Shown here: positions 56,563-64,000 of the stretch, piece by piece
How positions within the stretch are numbered: position 1 is the first letter of the stretch
Layout: the number at the start of each line of letters is the position of its first letter
From: Candidatus Bathyarchaeia archaeon
GTDB lineage: Archaea; Thermoproteota; Bathyarchaeia; 40CM-2-53-6; DTGE01
NCBI GenBank assembly: GCA_038852285.1
Contig: JAWCKG010000007.1
Location: forward strand, 1-64,000
Length of the DNA stretch: 64,000 nucleotides
Direction of reading: 5' to 3'
Program-made: the position numbers and the translations under genes
Notes under the pieces: generated by a model
What the model saw: only the letters and a program-made list of their open reading frames with translations
Told to the model about the DNA's origin: nothing
Databases searched by the model: none

Positions 56563-56988
56563 TTAGGCTTTGGCGTTGAACGTCCATCTTCCACCGCTTT
56601 TAACGATCTTCCTTTTTTCAGCCTCTTCCTTTCGCACCTTCTCAGCCTCGTCTAAGAACCCGTCGTTGTAGATGATCACTCCTTCGGCTAGCACGTCGTA
56701 GAGGAACAGGTTAGGCTTCCTCAGCTCTTCTAGGAATTCCATTGGAGAATACCCTATGGGCTTTAGGCTCCTAACCCTATGTAGCCCCGACAAACTCCTC
56801 CTTCTGAAGATGTCATCAGGAAGGTTCTTGGCCACAAGGCATACATCTACGTCGCTGAGCTCTGTGAAGTCCCCCCTCGCGTAAGAGCCGTAGAGTATGA
56901 TAAGCCTAGGTTTAAGGGGTTTAACTTGATTCGTGAAGGCCCTTATCCTTTTAAAGGCTTCTTTTTTAAGCCTCTCCTTCGGAAACAA
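56563..56988 (-). CDS. Minimal nucleotidyltransferase (MNT), antitoxin of a HEPN-MNT pair
   Basis: 141 residues with IILYGSYARGDFTELSDVDVCLVAKN, the GSxxRG-x(9-12)-D-x-D motif of MNT domains. MNT proteins pair with HEPN proteins as toxin-antitoxin or regulatory modules, inactivating the HEPN partner by AMPylation. It starts TTG 56988 within the 3' end of the HEPN gene (23-base overlap), giving co-translation. It is unrelated in length and sequence to the three longer nucleotidyltransferases of the 40-54 kb region. Confidence 0.88.
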   Translation of the reverse strand: MFPKERLKKEAFKRIRAFTNQVKPLKPRLIILYGSYARGDFTELSDVDVCLVAKNLPDDIFRRRSLSGLHRVRSLKPIGYSPMEFLEELRKPNLFLYDVLAEGVIIYNDGFLDEAEKVRKEEAEKRKIVKSGGRWTFNAKA

Positions 56989-57367
56989 TTCTCTTCGCTT
57001 CGTTCAGAATGGATTTCGCGAATTCTAATGCTTGCTTAGCCTGGGATTCTGTGAAGTATCTTTTCGCGGGCCCGCTGGCGAAGGCGTTGGCGTACCTGGT
57101 CGGTATATAATATTGATCCAGTATCCTTGCGGCCTCTTGAAAAGCCTTAAACCTTTCATTTATCGAGGTAAGCTCCTCCAGTAAATCTACTAGGGAATGC
57201 CCCCTCTTCTCGACCCCGTAAAAGTTGAGGGAGGCTTTTAACGCCAGCTCAGCGGCTTGTTGGGCGTTGAAGCAGACCTTAGACCATCTCCCGGATTTAT
57301 AAAGATCCAGAGCCGCCCCTAAAAAGTCTTCAGCGTCTTCCATCAAGTCCTTAGCTCTACCAGCCAT
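56966..57367 (-). CDS. HEPN-domain protein, toxin of a HEPN-MNT pair
   Basis: 133 residues, mostly helical: AKDLMEDAEDFLGAALDLYKSGRWSKVCFNAQQAAELALKA, then GHSLVDLLEEL and YIPTRYANAF. This is the standard HEPN pattern, in which such domains often act as RNases through an Rx4-6H motif; the exact site was not pinned down here. It is followed at once by MNT (23-base overlap), as in archaeal HEPN-MNT pairs. ATG 57367. Confidence 0.88.
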   Translation of the reverse strand: MAGRAKDLMEDAEDFLGAALDLYKSGRWSKVCFNAQQAAELALKASLNFYGVEKRGHSLVDLLEELTSINERFKAFQEAARILDQYYIPTRYANAFASGPAKRYFTESQAKQALEFAKSILNEAKRIVSEGEA

Positions 57368-57717
57368 GGCCCCTCACAAGTAGAAAGGTTAATTCAACAA
57401 TATTTTCCACATGTTAATTAACATCGTTTCATCCATATTTATCTCGCAAGGGCTAATAAACAATTCTGAGAGCCTTCTAAATTTACAAGTCGGCTGCTTT
57501 CCTAGGAGTGCGGGATGAAGGGTGGGCTGAAGCTTTTAACTCCCTCTTAATCATTTCTAGTAGGCCTTCTCCCTTAGCTCGCCTCTAAGTCTGAAGGATT
57601 TTTGTAGGCTAGGAAGGAGCTCGCCGATAAGACTCACCGGTAGTTGAGGATTCATTTCTAGTCCGAAAAACGGGATCTAAAGCCTTAAGCGTTAACCTCT
57701 TAATATGAGTGATTAAA
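57368..57717. other. Gap before enolase, nothing supported
   Basis: About 350 bases between the divergently arranged HEPN gene and enolase. No convincing frame, tRNA or repeat was found; it presumably holds the HEPN promoter. The enolase TATA box is at its right edge. Confidence 0.35.
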
Positions 57718-57727
57718 ATTATATAAG
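57718..57727 (+). promoter_or_regulatory. TATA box of enolase
   Basis: ATTATATAAG lies about 30 bases before ATG 57755, the spacing expected for an almost leaderless archaeal mRNA. Confidence 0.6.
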
Positions 57728-57754
57728 GGGGTTTAGGTTTCGGAGTTGGGTTCG

Positions 57755-59053
57755 ATGGATGTGGATCGGTTTCGGATCGCGAAGGTTCACGGCCGAGAGG
57801 TGTTGGATTCTAGGGGTAACCCCACCGTTGAGGTGGAGGTTTGGACGGTGGATGGGTTCTGTGGTAGGGCGTTGGTTCCCAGCGGGGCCTCCACCGGAGC
57901 CTACGAGGCGTTGGAGCTTAGGGATGGGGATGAAGCCCGTTTCCACGGTAAGGGTGTGGAGAAGGCCGTTGGAAACGTGAACACGGAGATCGCTAACGCG
58001 GTGTTGGGTGAGGACTGCCGTCTGCAAAGGCTGTTGGACCACAGGCTGAATGAGGTTGATGGAACTGAGAATAAGAGCAGGCTGGGGGCGAACGCGATTC
58101 TCGGCGTCTCACTGGCCATCGCGAAATGCGCGTCCAACGCGTTGGGCACGCCGCTTTACCGGTATCTTGGCGGGTTGAGGGGGTTTAAGCTTCCGGTTCC
58201 GATGATGAACATCATAAACGGTGGGAAACACGCTGGAAACAAGCTCTCCATCCAAGAGTTTCTAATCATGCCCGTAGGGGCCAGCAGCTTCAAGGAGTCC
58301 CTGAGAATGGGCGTTGAAGTATACCATACCCTAGGAAGGCTTCTGTCCAAGAGGTATGGGTCGTCAGCCGTTAACGTCGGTGATGAAGGAGGGTACGCTC
58401 CTCCCATGGAGAAAACTGGGGAAGCGTTGCGCGCGATCGTGGAGGCGGTTGAGGAGTCTGGGCACAAGCCCGGCGCCCAGGTATGGTTGGGCGTAGATGC
58501 CGCCGCCTCCAACTTCTACGATAAGGAAAGAGACTTGTACCGTTTGGACGGTGTGGAATATGACCGGGAAGGCTTAATCAACTACTACTTGGCTTTAACT
58601 CGGGAATTTGGTTTGAGAAGTTTGGAGGACCCGTTGAACGAAGAGGACTTTGAAGGCTTCGCCCAACTGACCAGGAATCTGGGTCGAGGCGTTCAAGTGG
58701 TGGGAGACGACATATTCGTCACCAACGTGAAGAGGTTGAAGAGGGGCATCGAGCTCGGCTCGGCCAACACCCTCCTGTTAAAGATGAATCAAATCGGGTC
58801 CTTGACGGAGACATTCGAAGCGGCTGAGCTCGCCTACGAATATGGGATGAGGGTTGTCGTGAGCCACCGTTCAGGTGAAACTGAAGACCCCTCCATAGCC
58901 GACCTATCCGTCGCATTGGGCGCGCAGATGATTAAGACTGGGGCGCCTGCGAGAGGGGAGAGAACCGCCAAATATAACCAGTTGCTGAGGATTGAAGAAG
59001 AATTATCAGGGTTAGGATCCTTCTGGGGGCCAAGGCTCCAAGACACACAGTAA
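57755..59053 (+). CDS. eno: Enolase
   Basis: 432 residues. Enolase interconverts 2-phosphoglycerate and phosphoenolpyruvate in glycolysis and gluconeogenesis. VLDSRGNPTVEVEVW at the N terminus, GASTGAYEALELRDGD for the mobile loop, NVGDEGGYAPP, LLLKMNQIGSLTE with the catalytic lysine and VVSHRSGETED are intact, and the metal aspartate/glutamates follow the standard pattern. The reading frame can be extended to TTG 57746, but ATG 57755 fits the TATA spacing. nadE follows 13 bases downstream. Confidence 0.96.
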   Translation: MDVDRFRIAKVHGREVLDSRGNPTVEVEVWTVDGFCGRALVPSGASTGAYEALELRDGDEARFHGKGVEKAVGNVNTEIANAVLGEDCRLQRLLDHRLNEVDGTENKSRLGANAILGVSLAIAKCASNALGTPLYRYLGGLRGFKLPVPMMNIINGGKHAGNKLSIQEFLIMPVGASSFKESLRMGVEVYHTLGRLLSKRYGSSAVNVGDEGGYAPPMEKTGEALRAIVEAVEESGHKPGAQVWLGVDAAASNFYDKERDLYRLDGVEYDREGLINYYLALTREFGLRSLEDPLNEEDFEGFAQLTRNLGRGVQVVGDDIFVTNVKRLKRGIELGSANTLLLKMNQIGSLTETFEAAELAYEYGMRVVVSHRSGETEDPSIADLSVALGAQMIKTGAPARGERTAKYNQLLRIEEELSGLGSFWGPRLQDTQ

Positions 59054-59066
59054 TCAGGGGACAGAT

Positions 59067-59846
59067 TTGGCGTTAGAGCTGCCAAAACTCGATTACCGTT
59101 TGGTGAAAAGTGGAATCGTCGAGTGGATTAGAAGAACTGTCGCGGCGACCGGCCGCGAGGGCGTCGTATTGGGGTTAAGCGGAGGCGTGGACAGCGCCGT
59201 CGCAGCCGCGTTGGCGGCTGAGGCCCTAGGTGGAGGGAGGGTGAAAGCCTTAATCATGCCCACCTCCTTCACGCCTCAGCGGGATGTGGAAGACGCCTTA
59301 AGCCTCGCTGAAACTTTAAGGCTGAACCGCGAATTGATCCCCCTCGACGAGGTATTGGAAGCCTACGGGAAGAAGTTGAAACCTGACGCTGACAAGGTGA
59401 CCAAGGGAAACCTCATCGCCAGGGTTCGAATGAACATCGTCTACTACTACGCGAACATGCTGAGGAGTCTTGTCGTCGGCGCCGGGGATCGATCCGAGTA
59501 CCTCATAGGGTTCTTCACCAAGTTCGGGGACGGAGCCGCAGACCTCTACCCCATACTCCATTTATATAAAACCCAGGTGAGGGCCCTATGCCGATACCTG
59601 AAGCTGGGGGAAACTCTATGCGGCAAACCTTCATCACCCATGCTCTGGCCGGGACATAAAGCGGCAGACGAGCTTCCTGTCGACTACCCCATCCTAGATA
59701 GAATTCTCTACGGGCTATACGACCTGGGATTAGATTGTATAACGGTGGCGGAGGAGTTGGGTGTCGACATCGCCTTAGTAGAGGAGGTGGAGCGGAGACA
59801 CTTATCCACCCAGCATAAACGAATCATTGGTTACGCCATCCCGTAA
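59067..59846 (+). CDS. nadE: NH3-dependent NAD synthetase
   Basis: 259 residues. It amidates nicotinic-acid adenine dinucleotide with ATP and ammonia. The PP-loop SGGVDSAV is at about residues 38-45, with KALIMPTSFTP and VVGAGDRSEYLIGFFTKFGDG downstream. There is no carbon-nitrogen hydrolase domain, so the enzyme must take ammonia directly. Start TTG 59067, 13 bases after enolase, so co-transcribed. Confidence 0.95.
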   Translation: MALELPKLDYRLVKSGIVEWIRRTVAATGREGVVLGLSGGVDSAVAAALAAEALGGGRVKALIMPTSFTPQRDVEDALSLAETLRLNRELIPLDEVLEAYGKKLKPDADKVTKGNLIARVRMNIVYYYANMLRSLVVGAGDRSEYLIGFFTKFGDGAADLYPILHLYKTQVRALCRYLKLGETLCGKPSSPMLWPGHKAADELPVDYPILDRILYGLYDLGLDCITVAEELGVDIALVEEVERRHLSTQHKRIIGYAIP

Positions 59847-60062
59847 AACGCGCTGTAAGTCGTGAAGGCCATTCTTGGACCGGATGTGAGCTCGACTTAG
59901 ATTCATGAAAGGAACCCAATAGGGGGATTAAAAGTAAAAATCTAGTTTATGAGAAGGTTGAAAGGGGCATATATTACTTAGCTAAAGAAACCTGAGGAGA
60001 AACGGACAGAGCGTTAAATTTAATTTATCTCAGTTTAAATTATAAATCAGAGAGGCGTGGTC

Positions 60063-61232
60063 ATGGTTATCTTTGAGTTAAGTTCAGAACAAATAGAAAT
60101 TCTAAAAGGGTATGTTCAAGAGTTTAAGGAATGGTTGAAGACGCCCAAAGGTCAGGCAAATGTAAGGGAACATCGTGAACATGAAAGATACTTTAAGGAA
60201 AGGCTTAGCTCTGACAATTTAGACAAGATGACTTCTGATGAGTTTAGGGAAGTTTACAAAACTTTATGGGCCAGTAACATATGGGGAAACAAAGATTGGT
60301 ATGTTGACAACAGACTGCTTGGGCCTAATGGACTTGAAACAATAAAGCGAGAATTGAAGAAGTTATTATACGGAGCAGAGGGGATAGACGCAAGGTATGA
60401 TGAGTTTCGCAAAAACGTGAAGGGTTTTGGGCCCTCATTAATAAGCGAAATCTTGCACTTTGTCTTCCCTGAAAAATATTGTTTGTGGAATGAAAAGCCT
60501 AAAAGCGTTCTTCCCTTTTTAGGATTGACTTTACTACCAGACAGATTCTTTAAGCATCAGATCACGAGCGGGAGCGAATACTTACAATGTGTAAATGTTC
60601 TTAAAGTTATTAAGGATGAATTAAAGAATTTTGGCATACTGGACTTCATCGACTTAGATGTTTTCTTTTGGCACATCTATGATGATGTCATGACAGTAAA
60701 ACTAAAAGCTGAAAAGGAAGTTATCTCTCCGATTAAACCGAGAAAAGTTCAGATCTCAGACCATGATGGAGCCGAATATTATTTGCTTGAGCTGGGTAAT
60801 ATGCTTGGTTTTCTGACGTACGTTGCTTCCAGAGATCAAACTAAAATCTTCGAAGGATGTAAGCTTGGAGATGTTGCACTTCTCAAGGAGATTCCGCCCT
60901 TTGCAGGAGAAAGAGACCTCAATTCTGCTAGAGAGATAGATGTCATTTGGTTTGGCGAAGACGAGAATCCGAAGTATTGTTTTGAAGTGGAACATACAAT
61001 GGATATTCTGCGTAGCCTAAATAGATTGGCCCAATTGCAACATATCTACGCAAAGTTCTTCATAATTGCTCCAGAAGAGAGAAGGCCAAAATTTGAAGTT
61101 GAAATGCAAAAATATCCTTACAGAAGAATGCGTGATAGATACAGATTCGTTTCATACAATGAATTAGCTTCCTTATTCGAGACCGCCCAGCCATTCCACA
61201 AATTGAAAACGAAACTATTAGGTGAAGGGTAG
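60063..61232 (+). CDS. PD-(D/E)XK-like nuclease, probable restriction or defence protein
   Basis: 389 residues, AT-rich compared with its neighbours. The C-terminal half holds ERDLNSAREIDVIWFGEDENPKYCFEVEHTMDI: an acidic residue, a beta strand with ID, then E-V-E. This IDVxW-x(n)-FEVEHT pattern is typical of PD-(D/E)XK-fold proteins in restriction and defence systems, though the usual lysine is replaced. The N-terminal 170 residues are helical with FGPSLISEILHFVFPEKYCLWNE, a helix-hairpin-helix-like DNA-binding part. No methyltransferase or other defence gene is adjacent. ATG 60063 is better placed to GAGAGG than GTG 60057. Function inferred only. Confidence 0.6.
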   Translation: MVIFELSSEQIEILKGYVQEFKEWLKTPKGQANVREHREHERYFKERLSSDNLDKMTSDEFREVYKTLWASNIWGNKDWYVDNRLLGPNGLETIKRELKKLLYGAEGIDARYDEFRKNVKGFGPSLISEILHFVFPEKYCLWNEKPKSVLPFLGLTLLPDRFFKHQITSGSEYLQCVNVLKVIKDELKNFGILDFIDLDVFFWHIYDDVMTVKLKAEKEVISPIKPRKVQISDHDGAEYYLLELGNMLGFLTYVASRDQTKIFEGCKLGDVALLKEIPPFAGERDLNSAREIDVIWFGEDENPKYCFEVEHTMDILRSLNRLAQLQHIYAKFFIIAPEERRPKFEVEMQKYPYRRMRDRYRFVSYNELASLFETAQPFHKLKTKLLGEG

Positions 61233-62113
61233 ATTTCTTTATTAGGAATTAACGGTAATCCCTCTTTCAATAAAACTCGTTCTTCTTAGTAATAGTTTCT
61301 TTTCATGGCCATATGAAGCTATAATCGATTCATAATGGGAGCTCCTAATCGAGGAATTGAAGGTGGGTTAAGAACTCTACCCGCCTGTTAATCCATTTAC
61401 TTATTTATTTCAGGTTATAGTAATGGATTTATCAATTATGGTTTGAGGAGCATATTGCCTAGGTTTTCGTATCCTATTCTTTCAGGCCTGCTTTAAAATC
61501 TTGGGCTAACTAAGATAGCAGTAGCTCAACCATGGTGACTTGTAACGCGGTGAAGCGGGCCTTGGCTAGTGCTAATTTAGGGTCGTGGCCGTGGTTGGGA
61601 AGGGGGGTACTCCCTCACAGTCTCTGTGGAGATAGATTAGATATGGAAGGGCTTCAGATTATTTCCATAAGGAAGGACCCTGTGAAATATACGTTCGCAT
61701 TCGGTGGTAAAGATGAGTCCCGTTTCTAGTAGAGAGGAAAGTTGTGGATGAGGCCATAACCCTCCAGAGGAGGACTACAGGACTAGCTGGGCAACATATA
61801 TCATACAATTTCCTACGCAGGCTTACGGGATGGCGCATAAAATTGGAGTTCAAGAGAAGAAACTCATAAACGCTTAGAGGTACAATGGATGTGAACCACG
61901 CCTACTAAGAGGAGGCTTGATCTAAAGGTGAGGGGCATCAGCCTTTATGGAGGATAAGAATGCTTTGTGATTATCCTCGAAACCGGCGGAGCGATGAAAA
62001 GGCGGCATACCCAGGCTCAGCCCGGTCTATCGGTACCTTATGCGGTGTAGGCCATAGGACTTTGGAAATCTATGCGGAATAGTTTGCTTAGAGTCTCCCA
62101 GTTGAGGAATTCT
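61233..62113. other. Mostly gene-free stretch
   Basis: About 880 bases between the nuclease gene and HicA. A stem of GGTGGGT (61362-61368) with ACCCGCC (61379-61385) may end the nuclease transcript. The remnant above is the only other signal. The rest has short, unpersuasive frames. Confidence 0.4.
61620..61860 (+). pseudogene. Possible remnant of a formamidase-family gene
   Basis: Two frames read RKDPVKYTFAFGGKDES (61660-61720) and, shifted, VPFLVERKVVDEAITLQ (to about 61770). Together they recall the beginning of formamidase/acetamidase proteins, where TFSPHNKPVMKVSPGETVKIET is seen in the intact gene at 46709. The likeness is short and I cannot exclude chance. Confidence 0.3.
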
Positions 62114-62356
62114 TTAGTCGTAAAAATATGGTTTCAACTGTTCATCGGGAATGTATCTTAAGGCTTGTCTAAAAATAGCCCTCAAAGTTCCTTTATCTAA
62201 TTCTTCGTGGATTGGAATGGTTAAGGTTTGTCTTGTTCCATCCGTTAGGATTCTTATTAATTTTACATGGATCCCTCTTTGGGATACTGTTTTAAAGCCG
62301 AATTTGGAGAGAATTTTAATTATATCCCTTCCACTTAATACTTTAAGCCTTGGCAT
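62114..62356 (-). CDS. hicA: HicA-family toxin
   Basis: 80 residues, double-stranded-RNA-binding-like fold with catalytic His30 in SQRGIHVKLIR and the LTIPIHEELDKGTLRAIFRQA block. HicA cleaves mRNA and is neutralised by HicB. Starts inside the 3' end of hicB (14-base overlap), so the order is hicB then hicA. Confidence 0.85.
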   Translation of the reverse strand: MPRLKVLSGRDIIKILSKFGFKTVSQRGIHVKLIRILTDGTRQTLTIPIHEELDKGTLRAIFRQALRYIPDEQLKPYFYD

Positions 62357-62570
62357 AAGGAAAAACTTCCAAATTCACTAGGATGGAGAAATCGGGAAGG
62401 ATATCCCACTCCTCCAAGTTCTCTTCTTCCAAGTGGAGTTCGATCGCTTCCTTCATGTTCTCCACGACCTCGTCCAACGTTCTCCCCTGGGTGACGACGG
62501 GGAGATCGAGACATTCAGCAACGTAATATTTTTCTCCCTTGTAAACCTTTACTTGAACAACTTTTTTCAT
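62343..62570 (-). CDS. hicB: HicB-family antitoxin
   Basis: 75 residues: VVQVKVYKGEKYYVAECLDLPVVTQGRTLDEVVENMKEAIELHLEE, the RNase-H-like core of HicB. There is no visible C-terminal ribbon-helix-helix, which normally gives DNA binding, so this is the short form. It is upstream of hicA by overlap. The gene pair lies in a low-density AT-rich stretch, as mobile toxin-antitoxin pairs often do. Confidence 0.85.
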   Translation of the reverse strand: MKKVVQVKVYKGEKYYVAECLDLPVVTQGRTLDEVVENMKEAIELHLEEENLEEWDILPDFSILVNLEVFPYAKA

Positions 62571-63359
62571 GCTTACCCACCATAAATTAAGGTTTTAACC
62601 TCTTTAAGCTTTTGCTCCCCTCTCAACAGTTACGCCATCAATCAGCTAATTTAGGGCTTTTCCATGTACAAACACTGCATAGGTCCAGGTGCCATAGGCG
62701 TAGAAGAGGACTTCGCCTTTGGACGTGTCTTTTAAGCCTCAGAAAGGCCCGGTAAACGCCCGTTGCAGCTTTCAAGCATGTTCCTGCACATCAATCCTAA
62801 AGCGTAGGAGACCTTAAAAATGATTGAGGTTAAACGAGCACATCCGGCACATGTAAGGATCAGAAGATCGGCGGAGAAAAATATTTGTTAATTAGGGGGA
62901 ATGAGTATACGTTTTTCCATCAAAATTTCTTTGTTGAATAATAGATGAATTAAGATCCCTGCGATGCGCCTTTCATTGCCTTAAGGGTTCGCCACCATTT
63001 CCACGGGTTTAGTGCATTGTAGCACATTCAAATAACAGATTTAGGAAGCTCAAATAGGAGAGTTGAAAGGCTTCATATATTAGGACGAATCGAAGACGAT
63101 GCGTCCCCTTTAACCTCACAAGAGATGGATGTCGTAGAAGACTGTGATAAGCGCTTTGGAAGCTTACCTCATGTGCAAGTTTTTCCGAGAACTGAGAACG
63201 ATCAGCCACGTTCTCAACGATCTTACGCATCAACTTAAAACTATACCCACGCACCCTACCTGCAACGGCTTTATTTCAAATTGTCGTCATTCAAAACCGT
63301 TAAATCACGCCCCTTAGGTTCATTTATCCGAATACGCCTTTCATAAAGTTTAAGGGTTG
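62571..63359. other. Gap without a supported gene
   Basis: About 790 AT-rich bases. A minus-strand frame of 81 codons (63009-63254) has no recognisable relative and no ribosome-binding site. The promoter of the MttB-family gene is presumably at the right edge. Confidence 0.4.
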
Positions 63360-64000
63360 ATGGTGGTGAAGCCTCAGTTTTTTCAGGTTTTAAGCGGGGA
63401 AGAGGTTGAAAGCATTCATGAAACCTCTCTGAGGATCCTAAGGGAAATAGGGTTAAAGTTTATCGATGAAATGGCTCTGAGAATCCTCGATGAAGCGGGA
63501 GCTGAAGTAGATTTTAATACGAAAATCGTTAAGATGCCGCCGCGTCTTGTGGAGGAGATGGTTAGGAAGGCGCCTAAGAGATTTACCCTTCACGCCTTAA
63601 ACCCGAAGAAAGACTTGAACATAGACGGTGACCACACCTATTTTGGAACCGGGAACGCGCTCAACATATTGGAGGGAAAGGAGTCGAGGAGGATCCTGAA
63701 GGAGGATCTGGCGAAGTATATTCGTCTGGCCGACGCCTTGGAGCATGTGGACTTCTGCGTTGGAACAGGGGTGGCCGACGTCCCTCCTAAGACATGGGAC
63801 ATTCATCAATTCGAGGTCATGGTTAACAACTCTTCGAAGCATCTTCGCCCGGTGATCGCTTCGCCTAAAGGAGCGGACGCCATCTTGAAGATGGCTGAAG
63901 CGGTGGCTGGATGCGGTGAAGCCCTAGCTAAGAGGCCCATCATCAGCGTAGGATACGTGGCCTCGGCGCCTCTGAGGTGGGACCACACCGCCCTATACGT
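63360..64000 (+). CDS. Trimethylamine methyltransferase (MttB) family protein, 3' truncated by window
   Basis: At least 213 residues, with the C terminus beyond the window. The N terminus (SGEEVESIHETSLRILREIGLKF, then MPPRLVEEMVRKAPKRFTL) and the later FGTGNALNILEGKESRR, LADALEHVDFCVGTGVAD and RPIISVGYVASAPLRWD match the MttB superfamily. These cobalamin-dependent enzymes transfer a methyl group from a methylated amine to a corrinoid protein. The pyrrolysine position lies later and is not covered, so this may be a true TMA enzyme or one of the non-pyrrolysine relatives that use glycine betaine or other quaternary amines. ATG 63360. Confidence 0.85.
   Translation, partial: MVVKPQFFQVLSGEEVESIHETSLRILREIGLKFIDEMALRILDEAGAEVDFNTKIVKMPPRLVEEMVRKAPKRFTLHALNPKKDLNIDGDHTYFGTGNALNILEGKESRRILKEDLAKYIRLADALEHVDFCVGTGVADVPPKTWDIHQFEVMVNNSSKHLRPVIASPKGADAILKMAEAVAGCGEALAKRPIISVGYVASAPLRWDHTALY

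Noticed and set aside
56563-57367. HEPN-MNT pair as part of the permease/NTase/MPE module
   Set aside because: The MNT is a short GSxxRG-type protein, clearly distinct from the three long nucleotidyltransferases, and it has its own HEPN partner.
63009-63254. 81-codon minus-strand frame before the MttB-family gene
   Set aside because: No similarity to known transposase or other families and no upstream signal.

Overview
The window is archaeal. It encodes a TATA-binding protein, TiaS (the archaeal tRNA-Ile2 lysidine-equivalent enzyme), pantoate kinase, archaeal-type AspRS with GatCAB, an A24 preflagellin/prepilin peptidase, an archaeal RNase P RNA, BHB-type introns in tRNA and 23S rRNA, and TATA-box promoters. 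A tungsten aldehyde:ferredoxin oxidoreductase and an MttB-family methyltransferase, with GC-rich rRNAs, suggest an anaerobic, perhaps warm-living, uncultured lineage. Ca. Bathyarchaeia or a neighbour is my guess from gene content; a 16S search would settle it.

Layout. 1-6 kb: end of an unknown gene, an intron-bearing tRNA, a large DUF11-repeat surface protein, an empty kilobase and an AOR. 6-13.5 kb: a sugar-phosphate nucleotidyltransferase, an ECF S-component/pantoate kinase operon with a palindromic operator, then aspS-gatC-gatA-gatB on the minus strand. 13.8-17.7 kb: a DtxR/MntR-like regulator with an operator palindrome, a wHTH-FeoA protein and FeoB interrupted by a mini-intein in the GTPase P-loop. 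17.8-24 kb (minus strand): 16S, 23S with a 0.78-kb homing intron, and the RNase P RNA. 24.3-30.3 kb: TBP, prepilin peptidase, a RAM-domain protein, TiaS, an initiator tRNA with about four insertions, a cytochrome b561-like membrane protein, a zinc alcohol dehydrogenase and a DUF998 protein. 30.4-35.2 kb: an arsenic cluster (decayed arsC, acr3, arsR, DUF5714 protein) followed by two lipoate-ligase family genes, the first degenerate and fused to a thioredoxin-like domain. 35.3-40.4 kb: an APC permease/RAM/USP operon and an ECF S component divergent from a threonine-synthase-like protein that lacks the PLP lysine and carries a PadR-like DNA-binding domain.

40.4-54.1 kb is the most unusual part. 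Three metallophosphoesterases, three nucleotidyltransferase-fold proteins and three APC amino-acid permeases, each a set of close paralogues, are interleaved with a formamidase/acetamidase and a SPASM radical SAM enzyme. In the best-ordered copy they form a tight APC-NTase-MPE operon. I infer a transport-plus-signalling module, in which nucleotidyl transfer and phosphodiester hydrolysis could oppose each other to control amino-acid or amide uptake.

54.6-64 kb: a PIG-L deacetylase/nitroreductase/JAMM operon, a HEPN-MNT pair, enolase-nadE, a PD-(D/E)XK-like nuclease in an AT-rich stretch, a HicBA pair and the start of an MttB-family methyltransferase that runs off the window. Long AT-rich stretches without genes (about 52.8-53.3, 54.1-54.6, 61.2-62.1, 62.6-63.3 kb) flank the accessory genes.
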